Source of the DNA: Adiantum capillus-veneris
Lineage: Eukaryota; Streptophyta; Polypodiopsida; Polypodiales; Pteridaceae
DNA: 64,000 bases
NCBI GenBank assembly: GCA_014529385.2
Contig: CM043967.1
Coordinates: 87,593,278-87,657,277, forward strand
Direction of reading: 5' to 3'
Position numbers and translations under genes: made by a program. Shown piece by piece: positions 23,557 to 35,427 of this stretch; position 1 is the stretch's first letter, and every line of letters begins with the position of its first letter. The notes under the pieces are model-generated. The model did no database searches. It saw only the letters and a list, made by a program, of their open reading frames with translations, and was not told the origin of the DNA.

Positions 23557-25539
23557 CAGCTAGCACTTCGACGAGTGGACGCATGGCTGCAAGACTTGCG
23601 GCTGCGTGTGTTCGCCAATCTAGATTGGCAAGGGATCCCAATTCACCCGCAGGCAGCAGGTTTGATTGATCAACTCACGGCTGGCGATATGGTGGTGCTG
23701 AATAATCAACAAATTCAGTTGATAGCAAAAAGGATCTCAAGGTGTTGCTATTTGCCCAATGATGGCGTAGTGTGCGCCTCTCATGTGATCCCTGCTGTAG
23801 ATGTAAAACAAGAATTTGGTTTGAAGGTAAAAGGGGAGTGTAAGCTGTCAAGGTTGTCCGATGTAGCAACCAGGGATGCATGTCGGTGGTTTCTCGAGGC
23901 GATTTGGCTGCAGACCAAAACATATACCATTTCGACCCGAGCAAGAAATTTTTTGCATTCGGCCAACTTTGGGCTAGTAGCTTGGGCAGCGGTGGTCAGA
24001 GAACGCCTGCTAGTGGAGTGCCAAAGAGTGATGGAACAGTTGGGGAGGAATACCCCAACCAATACAAAGGTTGGCCAACTGCTCACATTGACTTTTCCTT
24101 TAAGAGAAGTTTTTCCTCTCGCCCTGCGTCCTCTCTGCCACTTTGAAGATGATCGCTTGGTGGTCCAAGGCACTAATGCTCCTCTGTCGCAAATACAAAG
24201 CTTGGCAGTGCCGGTTGAGAGGGAAACACAGCAGCAGCATGTCGGCACTAGGGATTTTCCTGGTCCATTGACAGCAGTGGTATCCTCTGGAGCCCAAGAG
24301 ATGGCCACTGCAGGTGCAGGATTAGCAAGCCGCAAGCGCGGAAGGGAGGAATAGCAATTTTTGACACCACCTCCGGCAACTGCATCTATTCTTTTGGAGG
24401 ATTCTGCGGTGGCTCTCTGGTGCCGCCGAATGTAGGAGATAGTGGGCAGTACTACTCCTGTGCGGATGAGCTCTCTGGTTGTGGATGTTCCCGATCAACC
24501 GGAAACTTCTGGCATTACCAATGCGGCTGTGACGGGAGGTACTCTTCCCGCAGCGCTACCTTGGGAGGCTATGGCAGCGACCCCCGCTGAACAATTGCAG
24601 GCATGCGGTACTTTTTTGAGCAGACTTGCAGAGTCTATTCGTGCAGCTTGGCCAGCCCCTGCCATAGAGGGAAGAGTCAATGCGCTGGAAGCACAGATAG
24701 CGGCTTCGCAGACTCGCATTGACGAGTTATCCACTCAAAATCAAGAGCTGACTGCAACAACTCGCCAGCAAGGGGCAAAAATACAAATGTTATGAGGGGC
24801 TAATGCTGAGTTTGTGGCCTCTATTCAACAGAAACTTCTTCAGTTGAGAACGCAGCATAGCCTAGCCTCCTACTTAGCCTCGCACCTTGGAGATGTAATG
24901 ATTAATATGAATGATTTGGATGCGTTGGCAGTGGAGATGCAAGAAGATCTCTGAGTTTTTTTGGATAATCAACTACAAAGCTGGAGAACATGCTTGGCTA
25001 CTGAGGTGAGAGAACAGCCACCCACTTAGCAGGTTGTGGTGCAACACCCCGAGTCCTCCAACACTGACAGAGGTAAGAGTGTTGTTCCCGAGGGTTTTGA
25101 TGTTGTTGATTGGGCACAAGCTACAGAGGATTGTGCTGAAGCCTAGGCTCATGTATCTCGTTTGCAGAAAATGATTCGTCAATTTCGTAAGAAGCGACGC
25201 AGGGTCTGTTTTTGGGTGGAGACCTTAGCTCATTCTTTTTCTCTCAGTCTACCACCTTGCCCTCCATTTTTTTCTTCTCTTAATAGATACCTTTCTCGCT
25301 ATTATCCCTTACATACACGTCTTGCTCATCTGCCACAGACGCCTCAATCTATTTCTTTGCCAACGCAGTTTATTCCTTGGGCTGCTTGGCCGGAACAAAT
25401 TGAGATAGATCCACGTCTTTTGGATGAGGTCTATCGGGCACATACTGTAGATTTTAGAGGCTTTGGCTATATTGATATTTCCTCTTCACCAGAGCAGGGT
25501 GCAGAGCAACCACCGCAACCTTCCAATCGGAGGGGTTGA
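23557..25539 (+). pseudogene. Third reading frame of element D, between integrase and 3' LTR
   Basis: About 660 codons in the integrase frame, separated from it only by the TAG at 23554. Further stops lie at 24352, about 24433, 24793, about 24952, about 25027 and about 25143. The first 260 codons (from a GTG at 23575) look like a folded domain. The middle (about 24640-24950) is heptad-like Gln/Glu/Leu helix. The end is Arg-rich, then hydrophobic and Pro-rich. I recognise no family. The position is that of env-like or additional ORFs in other plant Ty3/gypsy elements, but no signal peptide or clear glycoprotein pattern is seen. Confidence 0.6.
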
Positions 25540-25573
25540 GTGTGGGTTCGCGCAATCCACCGTGCGTGCCAGA

Positions 25574-25966
25574 TGTTACGGCATTAGCCGCACATGCGGT
25601 CCTGTGGAGGTCTGGACACTGTGGATCAGGAGTCATGCGGTATGCGGCAGCCGTAGCGGCAGTTCTTCACGGGATATCATGGGACAGAAGTGTGTGAACC
25701 GTTCCTGATCTGCGCTGGAGCAGCGGTTGTATATGGAGGGGCATACCTGTCTTTTGATGAAACTTAACCAATCTCTATGATATTCATGGCATCTACTGTT
25801 GTAACTCTGAGTCTGGATTATACATGAATGAAGCAAGAGGTGTTCTGTGCCTGTGTACTGTGTACTTCCTTCTCTTTTCATTCTATATGTTGATGTTCAT
25901 ATAATGTAGTTGCGGGTAATCATTCCCGTAATGCCTATTGCTCCTGTGCGGGCAATAGCCATTACA
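25574..25966 (+). repeat. 3' LTR of element D
   Basis: 393 bp, matching 17355-17747. A purine-rich GGAGGGGTTGAG lies at about 25528-25539, but not directly at the LTR edge, so the polypurine tract is uncertain. Confidence 0.9.
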
Positions 25967-26277
25967 AAAAGTGAGGAACAATGGTGCGCTTCAGAGACAA
26001 CGCAATCAATGCATGAGCCTGCGCAACATCTACATCCCAATGATCTTGTGCTGCCGTAGGCAAAACAACTCTAATAGCATCAATCCTTGCAGCAAGACCT
26101 CAACATCGCCTACATCCTTAGAACCAGGACGTACATCAATGCCCTACACAATGTTCCATCTACGCATTTTGACACAAGAACATGTTGCATCATATAAGAC
26201 CACATAGGGTAGTTGTCCCCATCCAACCTGTTATCAGCAGCAAACATCTTGAACACATCTGTGTTGTTTTCAGCCAT
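25967..26277 (-). pseudogene. Ty1/copia gag, N-terminal fragment
   Basis: Starts at the ATG at 26277 and has the hallmark copia Gag opening, LDGDNYPMWSYMMQ. After a frameshift near 26120 it continues to the HALIALSLK pattern and stops where element D begins. The element would use this Gag for particle assembly. Reading resumes at 17354 on the other side of D. The first part is in good order; the second is shifted. Confidence 0.75.
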
Positions 26278-26507
26278 GGTAAATGTTGCACCTGATGTGA
26301 AAACTACCCAAAAATAGGAGAAACGGAGCGAGAATAACACGTGCTATATAGCACAAACCATGGAAGACTATGAGGCACCTGTTATGCAGAAAACGGCACT
26401 GATAGAAATTCTACACAAAATGAAAAAATAGCCTCTGTAGTACTGCATGTAGTGGAAACCGAGGCCGAAATGAGCCCGAATCAAAAATCTGAGCAGACTT
26501 TCATTCG

Positions 26508-26607
26508 ACCTGCGAACGCTTGCCAAAGATAGCTAAAATTTTGGTCGACCTACAAATGCTTGCCAAAGTCCGAAATTTTGGTCGACCTTTGAACGCTTGC
26601 CAAAGCT
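26508..26607. repeat. Three short direct repeats in the copia leader
   Basis: The block CGAACGCTTGCCAAAG (with small changes) occurs three times about 40 bases apart, separated by AAATTTTGGTCGACCT. No coding sense is evident. Confidence 0.7.
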
Positions 26608-26678
26608 CACTGAAATCGAAGAAAGTGAGCAGGCGTGTGTTGGAGCAGCTGGTGACTAAGCCCGGGAGGACGCGACCT

Positions 26679-26691
26679 GCTCTGATATCAA
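26679..26691 (-). other. Copia primer-binding site (initiator tRNA-Met type)
   Basis: The minus strand reads TTGATATCAGAGC, which resembles the usual TGGTATCAGAGC site of plant copia elements with changes at the start. It lies between the LTR-like sequence on its right and gag on its left. Confidence 0.6.
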
Positions 26692-26695
26692 TTTT

Positions 26696-26894
26696 TGGAA
26701 TTAGGGTTGGAGAGAAACGCACACATCTTGGAGAAGACAAAGGAAGCTCAAGGCACACAATAGAGAGTGTGTTACTTAGTATGCAATGGAAAGATAGATA
26801 GCCCTAGAGTGATGGGCGTACATACAATGCTCGGGGGGAAAAACCTCCTAAAGAGGGAAAAAATGCCCTGAGGGTCCTAGTGTGTTCACACACA
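26696..26894 (-). repeat. Copia 5' LTR (right edge uncertain)
   Basis: The left edge TGGAATTAGGG follows the PBS spacing. On the minus strand the sequence shows the GGAGGTTTTTCCC and GGCATTTTTTCCC type pattern seen at the R/U5 side of plant copia LTRs. The right edge could be 26826 or about 26894; both end in CA. Confidence 0.45.
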
Positions 26895-27701
26895 TCACTA
26901 CCACATGTATATGGTAGCAGTTCTTCTAAAGGTTTGGCTTTGAACAAGTTGGTTAGGCCTACCTTGTTTCTTTGGTACCCATATTTTCTTTGGATTCCCT
27001 TGTAATTGGGTTTTCGATACCCAATATTGCCTGACTCCTTGTATGCTTTTCCTGTGGGGATGGATTCCATTGATGTATTGTGGCTTTAACACTGAAGTAG
27101 ACACTGTGTTTAGATCAGTCTTCTTCAACTTAGGTGCGAGGAGACTAGATTTCCATGCTTCTTTTATATATACAAAAGGTACATGCATTTGTCCACCTTT
27201 GAGAAAAAGTTTCAAATTGTTAGTCTTCCAATTTTGCATTGCACCATAAGTGCACATCCATGGAACTCCTAGTACCATGTCTTCATTCACATGATTCTTT
27301 AGAAGGTAGATGAAGTGATGTGGGCAAGAAAATCCATTGACTAGCAAATTCAAGTTAATTACACCTAATGTTGGTGTCAAGTTGTTGCGGCATCTCTTGA
27401 CTTTGGTGTTGCAAACCTCTAGAGGTTGTGTAGTAGCTCTCTTATAAGTTGAATATCACACGGCATTGATTCTTGCACTTGTATCTATGAGAGGCTTGAC
27501 CTTGTGACCATATTTCAATCCCACTGTGATTTGAAGATCCATCCCATCTAGCCATTCAACATCCATTTCCACTTCATCTTCCACCAAAACTTGTGGGAAT
27601 TTAAGGGTATCAATCTGTAATGTGCTGATGGGGATTGGTTCCATTTGGGGTTCCATTGCGGCTTTTCTCTTTAATACATTAGGGAAATTTTGGACTCTCA
27701 A
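26895..27701 (-). pseudogene. Retroelement aspartic-protease-like fragment
   Basis: Two open pieces on the minus strand (27456-27701 and 26898-27380). The first ends in PLIDTSARINAV, an Asp-Thr-Ser-Ala variant of the D-T/S-G-A protease box. The second has a hydrophobic stretch and MVLGVPWM, similar to the ILGxPW motif. A TGA or frameshift separates them. No RT is attached downstream, and the copia LTR adjoins. Probably the remnant of a gypsy-type element; weakly supported. Confidence 0.45.
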
Positions 27702-28290
27702 ATGGGCCCTATAAGGACTTTGAATTTCTCCATCTTGTCCAAAACAAGCACACGGTAAAATTTTTACAAATGAAATTAAAACTTGTCGGACCTTTTCGAT
27801 TTAGAATGTACTCATTGAGATCTATCCATTGATATAAAACATGCTATCAGATTCTTTATGTTCTAGAAGATTCCACTTTTTGATGTGACAATTCCGTCTT
27901 ATAAATGAAATCTCTCCCCACATTTCAATTTGAATGGGGAGGCCATAACTTCTATGAATCAACTCCAAATTTGCTGGACTTTGGGGGATTTAGAACCTAC
28001 TTTCTAAGATCTTTCCAATGATATGTTGGTAAATAGGATTTTGACAAAGCGTTTATGTGCTTTACCGGGTTTCCCACTTTGGACAAGAGAGGCAAGGTCA
28101 AACCTCCTTATAGGGAACCTTTCAGAGTCCAAATTTTTCCTAATGTTTGAATGCAATCTTCTTGTTGGGTATCATCAATCACCTCTTCCCATTTCATCAT
28201 GTGTTCCTTTGTTGCATGTATTCATTCTAGAAGATCATTGGTTAGAGGTAAATCATATTTCCGTAACCTACAACCACTAATCCAACTATC
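27702..28290. other. No gene seen
   Basis: AT-rich sequence without convincing coding signals between two retroelement remnants. It could hold a decayed LTR, but I found no paired ends. Confidence 0.4.
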
Positions 28291-29250
28291 CATAACTTCT
28301 CCATCCAATGTAGCTAGCTTATCCACTCCACTAGATGATACATCTTCACAATGACAAAGGGTCCATACCCCTTTTTCTTCACCTTGCCAATGTGTTGTTT
28401 TAGGGAATATGCTAAAACCAAATCTTCCTTTTTGAAGATTTTTGTTAGTAGGTGAGAATCATGAAATTGCTTTTGTTTTCTCTTTTGGGCATATATATGT
28501 GCAAAAACTATAAGTCTCTATTCATCCGACTTCTCTAGGTCTTCTAACTAATTGAACAACTCATGGCGAGTCCATTCTAACTCCTTTTCTACCCTTAGTG
28601 CTAGAAGCAAAAACTCCATAGGTAATATGACATCTAACCATAGACAAGGTTAAATGGGGTGGCGTTAAGAGAAGATTTGAACAATACTCCTTAAGCTCAT
28701 AGAGAAGAATGTAAGTTCATTTCCCAATCAATCCATTTTGAGCTTACAATCTTAGTTAGAATTGAACTGAGAATCTTATTTGTGTGCTTTGCTTGTCCAT
28801 TTTCTTGTGGATGGTAGGAGGCCGACTTGTTATGGTGCTCAATCACCACATTAAGAAAGTGAGTTTCCCTATCACTGAATATTTCCATTGGTAGTCCAAG
28901 ACTCATAAAAATACACTTGTATAAAAAGGAATCCATGGTCCTAGCATCATTTTCCCTAGTGGCTTGTGCTTCTGTATTTGGTCATATAATCTGTTCCAAC
29001 TATGATATATTGGGCCTGAGTTCTATAAGCTAGTGGTTGGATGGTCCCAATGAAATCTATTCCCCATTTTGAAAATGATCACCCACCTACAATTGGTTGT
29101 AAAGGGATGTTATCTACTCTTGTTGGCATTCATGCTCTTTTCTGTGCATCACATCACCTAACAAATTCCTTAGTATCCGCAAATAGTGTAGGCCATCAAT
29201 ATAGTTCTATTTGTAGTGTCACTCTAGAAATGGCCTCTTGCTAGAACAAA
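28291..29250 (-). pseudogene. Ty3/gypsy integrase remnant (element F)
   Basis: In broken minus-strand frames: WWPTLF and a CD-type zinc motif near 29150-29220, then WGIDFIG, GTDYMTK and SDRETHFLN, the two core Asp motifs and their neighbour, and a GPFVIVK-like C-terminal box near 28360. The motif that should hold the catalytic Glu reads NGQAKHTNK, with Lys in its place. Many stops. Non-functional. Confidence 0.7.
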
Positions 29251-29916
29251 ATGTGCTTGTTCTAGGATCAATATGCATTTTTCTTCATTGGCACATATGC
29301 ATAAATGTTGGTCTTTTCCCCTCTTATAGAGCTAGTTCCCAATTAAGGTGTAATCCATAGCTTTTATTTCTATGGCTCTTTGGTGACACTTACTCATCTT
29401 CTTAGGGAAGCTTCTATTTGTCAAATAAACGAAATAGTTACTCCACTTAGGAACAAGAGATATGTGAACATTGTTGCATGAGTATCAATGGTTGTTTTTT
29501 AAACTAGATGCATTGCTTCACATTAGTGTGAACATCACTTTGCATGGCTGGCCAATATACAATTGTACAAGTATTTGCATTGTTTGGTATGTAACAAAAT
29601 GAAAACCAACAATCAGATGAGCTTGATTGAAATACTAGTGTTTCTCTTTTGGAAAAATCCATAAGAGCAATACCCCTTCACATTTCTTCTTGTACAGACT
29701 TCTTGCTAGTAACTCTAGTACATAGCATATTCTTCACACAATTTTTGGTGTTAATGGGAGTGGTACTTGAGAGTCTACGTGTGCTATGATCATCAAGGAA
29801 AATAAAGTCTCAAACCACTGAGGCATCATTTCTATAGAGGATGGATAGGAATCTAGCAAATCATCTTCTACCTCTTTTGGATATTCTCTCAATACAACTC
29901 TCAATAGATGATTTGC
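29251..29916 (-). pseudogene. Decayed Pol sequence between RNase H and integrase (element F)
   Basis: No open frame of note. Position between the RNase H and integrase remnants suggests eroded Pol linker and zinc-domain sequence. Confidence 0.35.
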
Positions 29917-30156
29917 TCATTGTTGTGCAGTGCCCTTTTTGACTACCACTATGAAGTCAAATTTCAAGAGAATAAGAAAATATCTCACTATTTGTCCCGT
30001 ATTGCAGGGTTCATTTACCAAGTAGAGCAAGACTTGATGGTCCACAAAGAGCACAAGTTTATTTTCCAATAGGTAATGGCGATATTCCTTGACATCATAA
30101 ATCATTCCTAGGCCTTCTCTCTCGGTACTGGTGTAATTTCTCTCATTCGTGTTCAA
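29917..30156 (-). pseudogene. RNase H remnant (element F)
   Basis: 79 codons with NTNERNYTSTEREGLGMIY and FVDHQVLLYLV, matching the second half of a Ty3/gypsy RNase H (Glu in EREG, Asp in VDHQ). It lies between the RT and integrase remnants in Pol order. Confidence 0.75.
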
Positions 30157-30334
30157 TTTCCTACCAGTGTATGAGATGGGAAAATCAAGATTTTCCTCTC
30201 TAGGTTGAGCTAGTATACATCAAATAGCAAAATTGGATGCATCCATATGCACATAAAAAAATCTTGTTCCAATGTAGAGCTTTTAATATTGGAGCAGACA
30301 ATAATGATTGTTTAAGTTTCCTTAAAGACTCTTC

Positions 30335-31557
30335 TCATTCTTTAGTCCATTTGAAAAGTTTGATTAGACCATACATGGATCTTGCAAAAAATACATACAT
30401 GTAAATAAATCTTTGGTTATATCCACAATGTCCCATAAATGTCTGAACTTCCTCGATCATGGTTGGTATTGGCATATTTACAATGACTACAACCTTATCC
30501 ATACCAGTGGCAATACCACTTTTTGACACTATGTGCCGCCAAATTTTTCCTTATCTCACTATGAAAACGCACTTCTCTGGGTTTAAATAAATCCTATATA
30601 GCCAACACTTTTCAAAAACCTTCTTTAGATGTTCAAAATGGCATGTTCGTTTGGACAAATGCACACACAAGTCATCCATACATAGTTGCAAGAAAATTCA
30701 TATGCATTTCTTGAATGTGTGCTCATTAACCATTGGAAGGTTGTAGGAGCATTGGTTAAACCAAATGGTATAACCTATACAAAAATATACCCCATTCGGT
30801 AGCAAAAGTAGTTTTATGTTGATCCCTAGGGTCTATTGCTAACTGGTTACATCCGAAAAATCCATCTAAAATAAGCTTCTTTTCTTGCAACCCTTTCTAA
30901 GACGTGATTTGTGATTGGAAGAAAATAGTTGTCTCTGATCGTAGCTGCATTTACTTTTTTGAGATTAACACACTCTTAATTTTTCATTTTTCCTGGGAAC
31001 CACAATTGGAGATACTCAATCCGTATGTTCAATCTCATAGATAAATTTATCATATTTTAGATTTTCTATATTCTCCTTGATTTTCTTAGAAAAGGTTTTG
31101 TTATAAATGTAAGGCCTTTGCCTACTTGATTTTGCATTAGCTCTCATAGGTATGGTGTGTTGGGAGATCTCAGGATCAATACCCTTAATATCTTTGTATG
31201 ACCAAGCAAATATTTTTCATTAGCTCTCATAGGTATGGTGTGTTGGCAGATCTCAGGATCAATACCCTTAATATCTTTGTATGACCAAGCAAAGAGATCT
31301 CTATACTCCTTCAAGAGTCTGATAAGGAGTTCTTCCTCTTTGAGGGTCAGATCATCAGCAATGTATGATGGCCTTGACTCTTCCTCTAGTTTAGCTAAGT
31401 CAATCTTCTTTGCATTCTTTAGGCCATTGTATGACTCACCCGGCTTACTTAAGTGACGTATGGGTTGCTCCACTGTTTTTTTATCTTGGAGAGTATACGT
31501 TTTATAGTGCAAAGGTACGCTCATTACCTCACTATTTTTTTCTTGTGTTGTCTCCAT
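30335..31557 (-). pseudogene. Reverse transcriptase remnant (element F)
   Basis: The N-terminal part (31144-31557) shows LLKEYRDLFAWSYKDIKGID, typical of the start of Ty3/gypsy RT. The C-terminal thumb/connection part (30335-30529) shows VQTFMGHCGYNQRFI. The catalytic middle is eroded by stops. About 31144-31280 contains a tandem duplication of about 72 bases (TTAGCTCTCATAGGTATGG at 31137 and 31219). Confidence 0.7.
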
Positions 31558-31763
31558 CTTGATGGTCCATACCTCCTTCCTATTTTCACTTTTTGGTTTC
31601 TTTTGAGCTTTCTACTTAGTTTTTGATGGTTTTGTTGAGGATTACCCCTTGTCAACTATGAGGTACCTGTTGTTATCTTGCTCTTAACACAATTGCTTGC
31701 ATTGATTTTCATTAAAAAAAAAAATTTCTCAACATTTTTGGCATTGTTCTTGTTCTTAATTGT

Positions 31764-32105
31764 TTAGCTTCTTGTTTCTTTTGATACCATTTTTTTTGTC
31801 TTGCTTTTTTGGTTTGCCAAATAAAAATATTTTTCATCACCCCCGTTTAACAACAATTTGGCCCTTACGTGTTCTTTCTCTGAATCCAACTCATTTGAGG
31901 ATAGTGATTTTCTTTCGAACTCATCGGTTGCAACATAATAATGGCTGAAAAAGTCTTGATGTGCCATCAATAAGCTAGGATGTTCCTGATTCTCCTCGTC
32001 AAGCTGTATGATGGTTACCATGTGAAAAGGGACTATGTCATAACCCTCCTCATTGCAGAATTTGGTAGGTACTGACTCATTGATGCATATATCCATTGTT
32101 GCCAA
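31764..32105 (-). pseudogene. Pol spacer frame (element F)
   Basis: 113 open codons between the protease and RT remnants, acidic in the middle and Lys-rich at the end. No domain recognised. Position suggests the Gag-Pol spacer. Confidence 0.4.
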
Positions 32106-32607
32106 AATTTGACTCCACTCAAATGGCTCAAAAAGATATCAAGAAAGGGTTCTTGTATGTAGGCCTCATCAGTATAGTATCAGTGCACTATACAATCTTC
32201 TCTCTACAAACTTCCTTGGTCAAAAGCTCCACACATCTAGATAGGAGTGTCCTTATTTAACCATGATGTTAGTTTGGATTCAACTAATGAATTTAAATCC
32301 AATTCCTAGATGGGTGTTTTCATGACATCCCCATAAGAGTGATATTTCAAATTCAACAATGATCGATTCCACTTGTTTTAAGTAAAGATAGATGCTTCCC
32401 CAATCTTGGATAAGTTGAACTTGTCTCATGAATGTCTTTTTAAGACGATTTCATAATTTAATTTCTTCCAAAATTGACAACTGCAAAAGTGTGTTGATAG
32501 TCAATTCCACATGAATTAGCTACTGACGTAATTACCCACTAATCGTTCTCAATATGACCATCTAGTAGTTGCATTTTTACCCTAGTTTTTTGAATCACCG
32601 ATTTACC

Positions 32608-32934
32608 CTAAAACTCTTTTACTCCTTCAGTAGCTATGGCTATGCGAGCTCCACCATCGAATATTTCCAAGGCTTCAACCTCATTATATTTCACAGGTAG
32701 GGTGGTACTTCCTTCTTCTCCTTTGCAATATTCCCTCACTTTGTTCATAGGAACTAATCGGACTTCTTTATTTTGAAGTGTTTTGTGTCTCAATCCTTCA
32801 ATTTTGTGGAAGTTAGTCCCTCGAAACCCACTTTCTCTAAATCTTTTTGCAAGTTTATCCACAAATGTGGGCAAATCTTCAGAAATTATCCAAGGGTGAG
32901 GGTACATTGGATTGGTATTGACATTATGAATCAA
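32608..32934 (-). pseudogene. Protease-region remnant (element F)
   Basis: 108 codons ending in ALEIFDGGARIAIAT, a D-G-G-A protease box of the kind also seen in element D. The downstream half of the protease is lost to stops. Confidence 0.5.
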
Positions 32935-33081
32935 ATATTCTCCACCTCTAGTGTGTGCTTTGCATTACTTATCTTGGTAGTTTTGCATACCAATGAATTT
33001 TCTTCGTTTTCTCCCAAGTAAGAAGGACAAGGTAGTGTTTTCATGGTCAATTGACTTCGACATACCTGATATTTTCAAACT

Positions 33082-33765
33082 CTAATCTCCATACAAAAAT
33101 TGTGCTTCTCTTTTAGTTACAAGAGAAGAATTGTCTAGCCTTACCTCCTCAATTGGAGCTGATTTTAGGATTACACTCCCATCATTAACCTCTCGTACCT
33201 TTTCCCATAAGTACCAAGACAATCTTCCTCTACTATGGGAATTCCTCTTGGCCCTTTCCCCAGGGGATTCACTAAGTCTTACCATATGGTATCACGTGAG
33301 TGTACAATAGGGGGGTTATAAAGGGGAGAAAAGGTGCATTTTACAAAGGATGGTCCCGTATATAGGGGTAAAAAAGGGAAATTTGGTGCACGCAGATGAC
33401 GTGTCCTTATTATAAGTGGTGAATCCCCCGGGGCCCTTTCTCACTATCATATATAATAAGTTCGTGATTTTCAGCCTCTATGTGTGGTTCTTTTGCAACT
33501 TCTACTTTTTCTTCATTTGTTTTAGTTTTAAACTCCTCATGCTTTTTGATTGTTTTAATCTTTGGTTTTTGAGTTTCCAGCATCTCCTTAGTAATTCTCA
33601 CCAGATTTTAGTAAGCCTCTAGTTTTTCTACTTCCATATCTAGGGTTGGTTAGTTTTTCCATTTAGTTTCCATATTTTGGCCCACTTTCAACCCTGCTTG
33701 GAAGGCTTCCAAGGCTACATTGATAGGCTCGTAGATCTTATCTGCCAATATTGATTCATAAAATT
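33082..33765 (-). pseudogene. Gag-Pol linker remnant (element F)
   Basis: Two open pieces (33082-33285 and 33410-33601), charged, Lys/Glu-rich, with no recognised domain. They connect the protease remnant with the gag remnants further right. Confidence 0.35.
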
Positions 33766-33866
33766 TGAAAAAAGAATGGGGGAGTTTAGCATAAGAATAA
33801 ACATAAGATTGGAAATCACAATGGAACAAGATAGATGAAGGAAAATGAAAATGAAAAAATCTTATT

Positions 33867-34314
33867 TGTAAACAATGCTACAAAGACTAGCACTAAGAGC
33901 TAACACTAGCTCATAAGATTAAGTACCCAATACTACAGATACTATCTAATGAGCTCAATGAGCTCCAACGTTATGAGGTATACAAGGTAAGAGTGTGTGC
34001 ACAACCTCATTGTCTCTCTACATTGTCTCCCCTGCCCATTGTGTATATTGCACCCTCTTTATATAGCTATAACTCTCACATAGGTGGGAGTTAGGAAAAC
34101 CTAATGTAGTGGAGATTCTCCATGATATATTGTCTCCCCTGCCCACTGTGTATACTGCACCCTCTTTATATAGCTATAACTCTCACATAGGTGGGAGTTA
34201 GGAAAAGCTAATATAGTGGTATTCTCCATGATATATCGTAACTTTTCTTTAGAAATAATCTTGAGATAATGCATACATCTCATGGTATTAACTCCCCAAG
34301 TTAGGTAGTTAACA
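33867..34314 (-). repeat. Probable solo LTR
   Basis: 448 bp starting TGTTAAC and ending GTTTACA on the minus strand, with two TATA-like boxes (CTATATAAAG) in a duplicated block, lying inside the gag-side region of element F. No PBS, internal region or clear target duplication was seen, so this is a tentative call. Confidence 0.4.
34023..34235 (-). repeat. 107-bp tandem duplication with TATA-like boxes
   Basis: 34023-34129 and 34130-34235 are near-identical (a few substitutions and one missing base). Each holds CTTTATATAG, that is CTATATAAAG on the minus strand, at 34057-34066 and 34164-34173. Confidence 0.85.
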
Positions 34315-35030
34315 GTTTTTTGCAGTCTGCCTTGTGTGACCTACCAACTTGGCACCTCTAGAACTCAAGTTTGGAGGTGAATTTGCCAGATCTGTACGGT
34401 GAAGTTGTTGTCCATATAGAGTAGATAATTTGATCTTTGTACCTTAATAAAAGTTAGCAGTTGGATTGAGAGATATTAGCTCTACAAAGTTGCTTTCTGA
34501 GAGGGCGTGCATTCCTGAAATTTATCCCAAGTCATACGAGCACTTTTCACCAACTTGGTCTTGGCTTCTAGCAGAGAATGTGAGCGTGTAAGGCTGATGC
34601 AGGGCTTATTGAAAGGCATCTAAATTCATGCCTTATCGTCATCCCATGACCCTTATGTCATCCATCGATCATGCCATGGCTCCAAGGGCTAGTTCTCACC
34701 TCATTGGAGAGATGGTGTGGACTTGCATATTTTCATGCATCAGATTTTGGTTTAGATTCTTAAAATTCACTTAATGAATCCTTGAATCGTTCTTGGAGAA
34801 ACCTTTATGCTTTTTCTTCAATTTCCCCTCTTTGTTTTTGTTTTCTAAGCTCATATCGTTAACATCTTCTTTTCTTAGACTCTTATGAAGATTTCTTTGT
34901 GCTCTCAGATTCTTTAGTAGTGTTTGGTTTCATTTTCTTAGCCTGCACTCTAGTGACTACCTTCACTGGAATGGTAGGTTTATTCTCTGATGGACTTGTA
35001 GGTAGTACATGCAATATGTTTACCGTAGTT
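34315..35030. other. No gene seen
   Basis: No convincing frame or repeat structure. Probably eroded gag-side sequence of element F or inserted DNA. Confidence 0.35.
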
Positions 35031-35427
35031 TCTTCTTTGTTCATTAGGTTTCTAGGACAATCTTCTAGGAATTGTCCTCCATTTGTTCCACACTACAAAT
35101 AATAAGCCTCAATCGGTTTAGCGTTCATGTCCAATTCAGGGCAATTATTCTTCCAGTGATCCAATCCATAGTTATGATAGTTACTCGTTTTGGTTTGTTC
35201 ATTGGTTTCATCATACAGGTTTGTGCTCCTAAATTTTCAATGTGATACATAGGTTCTAGTTCAAGAGATACATAGTAGACTCGGTCCTCAACAAAAAGTT
35301 GGTGTTGGTTGTACCATTCTCCTTCTATGAAAAGAGAAGATTGACTAGTTTTTGGATATGGTGTAACTGGCACTAAGGCTTGTTTATATGCCAGTCCCTT
35401 TGGATGCATATATTTTATAGGTATCAC
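35031..35427 (-). pseudogene. Gag C-terminal remnant with a broken zinc knuckle (element F)
   Basis: The open part 35125-35427 is followed by a knuckle-like CGTNGGQFLEDC, in which the His is replaced (Gln follows the glycines) and the first Cys codon is a stop. Fits the Gag tail of element F. Confidence 0.5.

Larger units (their letters stand above)
17355..25966 (+). mobile_element. Ty3/gypsy element D, complete, 8.6 kb
   Basis: Two 393-bp LTRs (17355-17747 and 25574-25966) enclose a PBS, gag, protease, RT, RNase H, integrase and a third frame, all on the plus strand. The flanking bases AAACG and AAAAG look like a five-base target duplication with one change. The host sequence on both sides is copia gag. 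Order PR-RT-RH-IN is that of Ty3/gypsy. Confidence 0.9.

Noticed and set aside
23781-24335. 184-codon minus-strand frame
   Set aside because: It lies antisense to the third frame of element D, which runs in line with Pol; no domain recognised.
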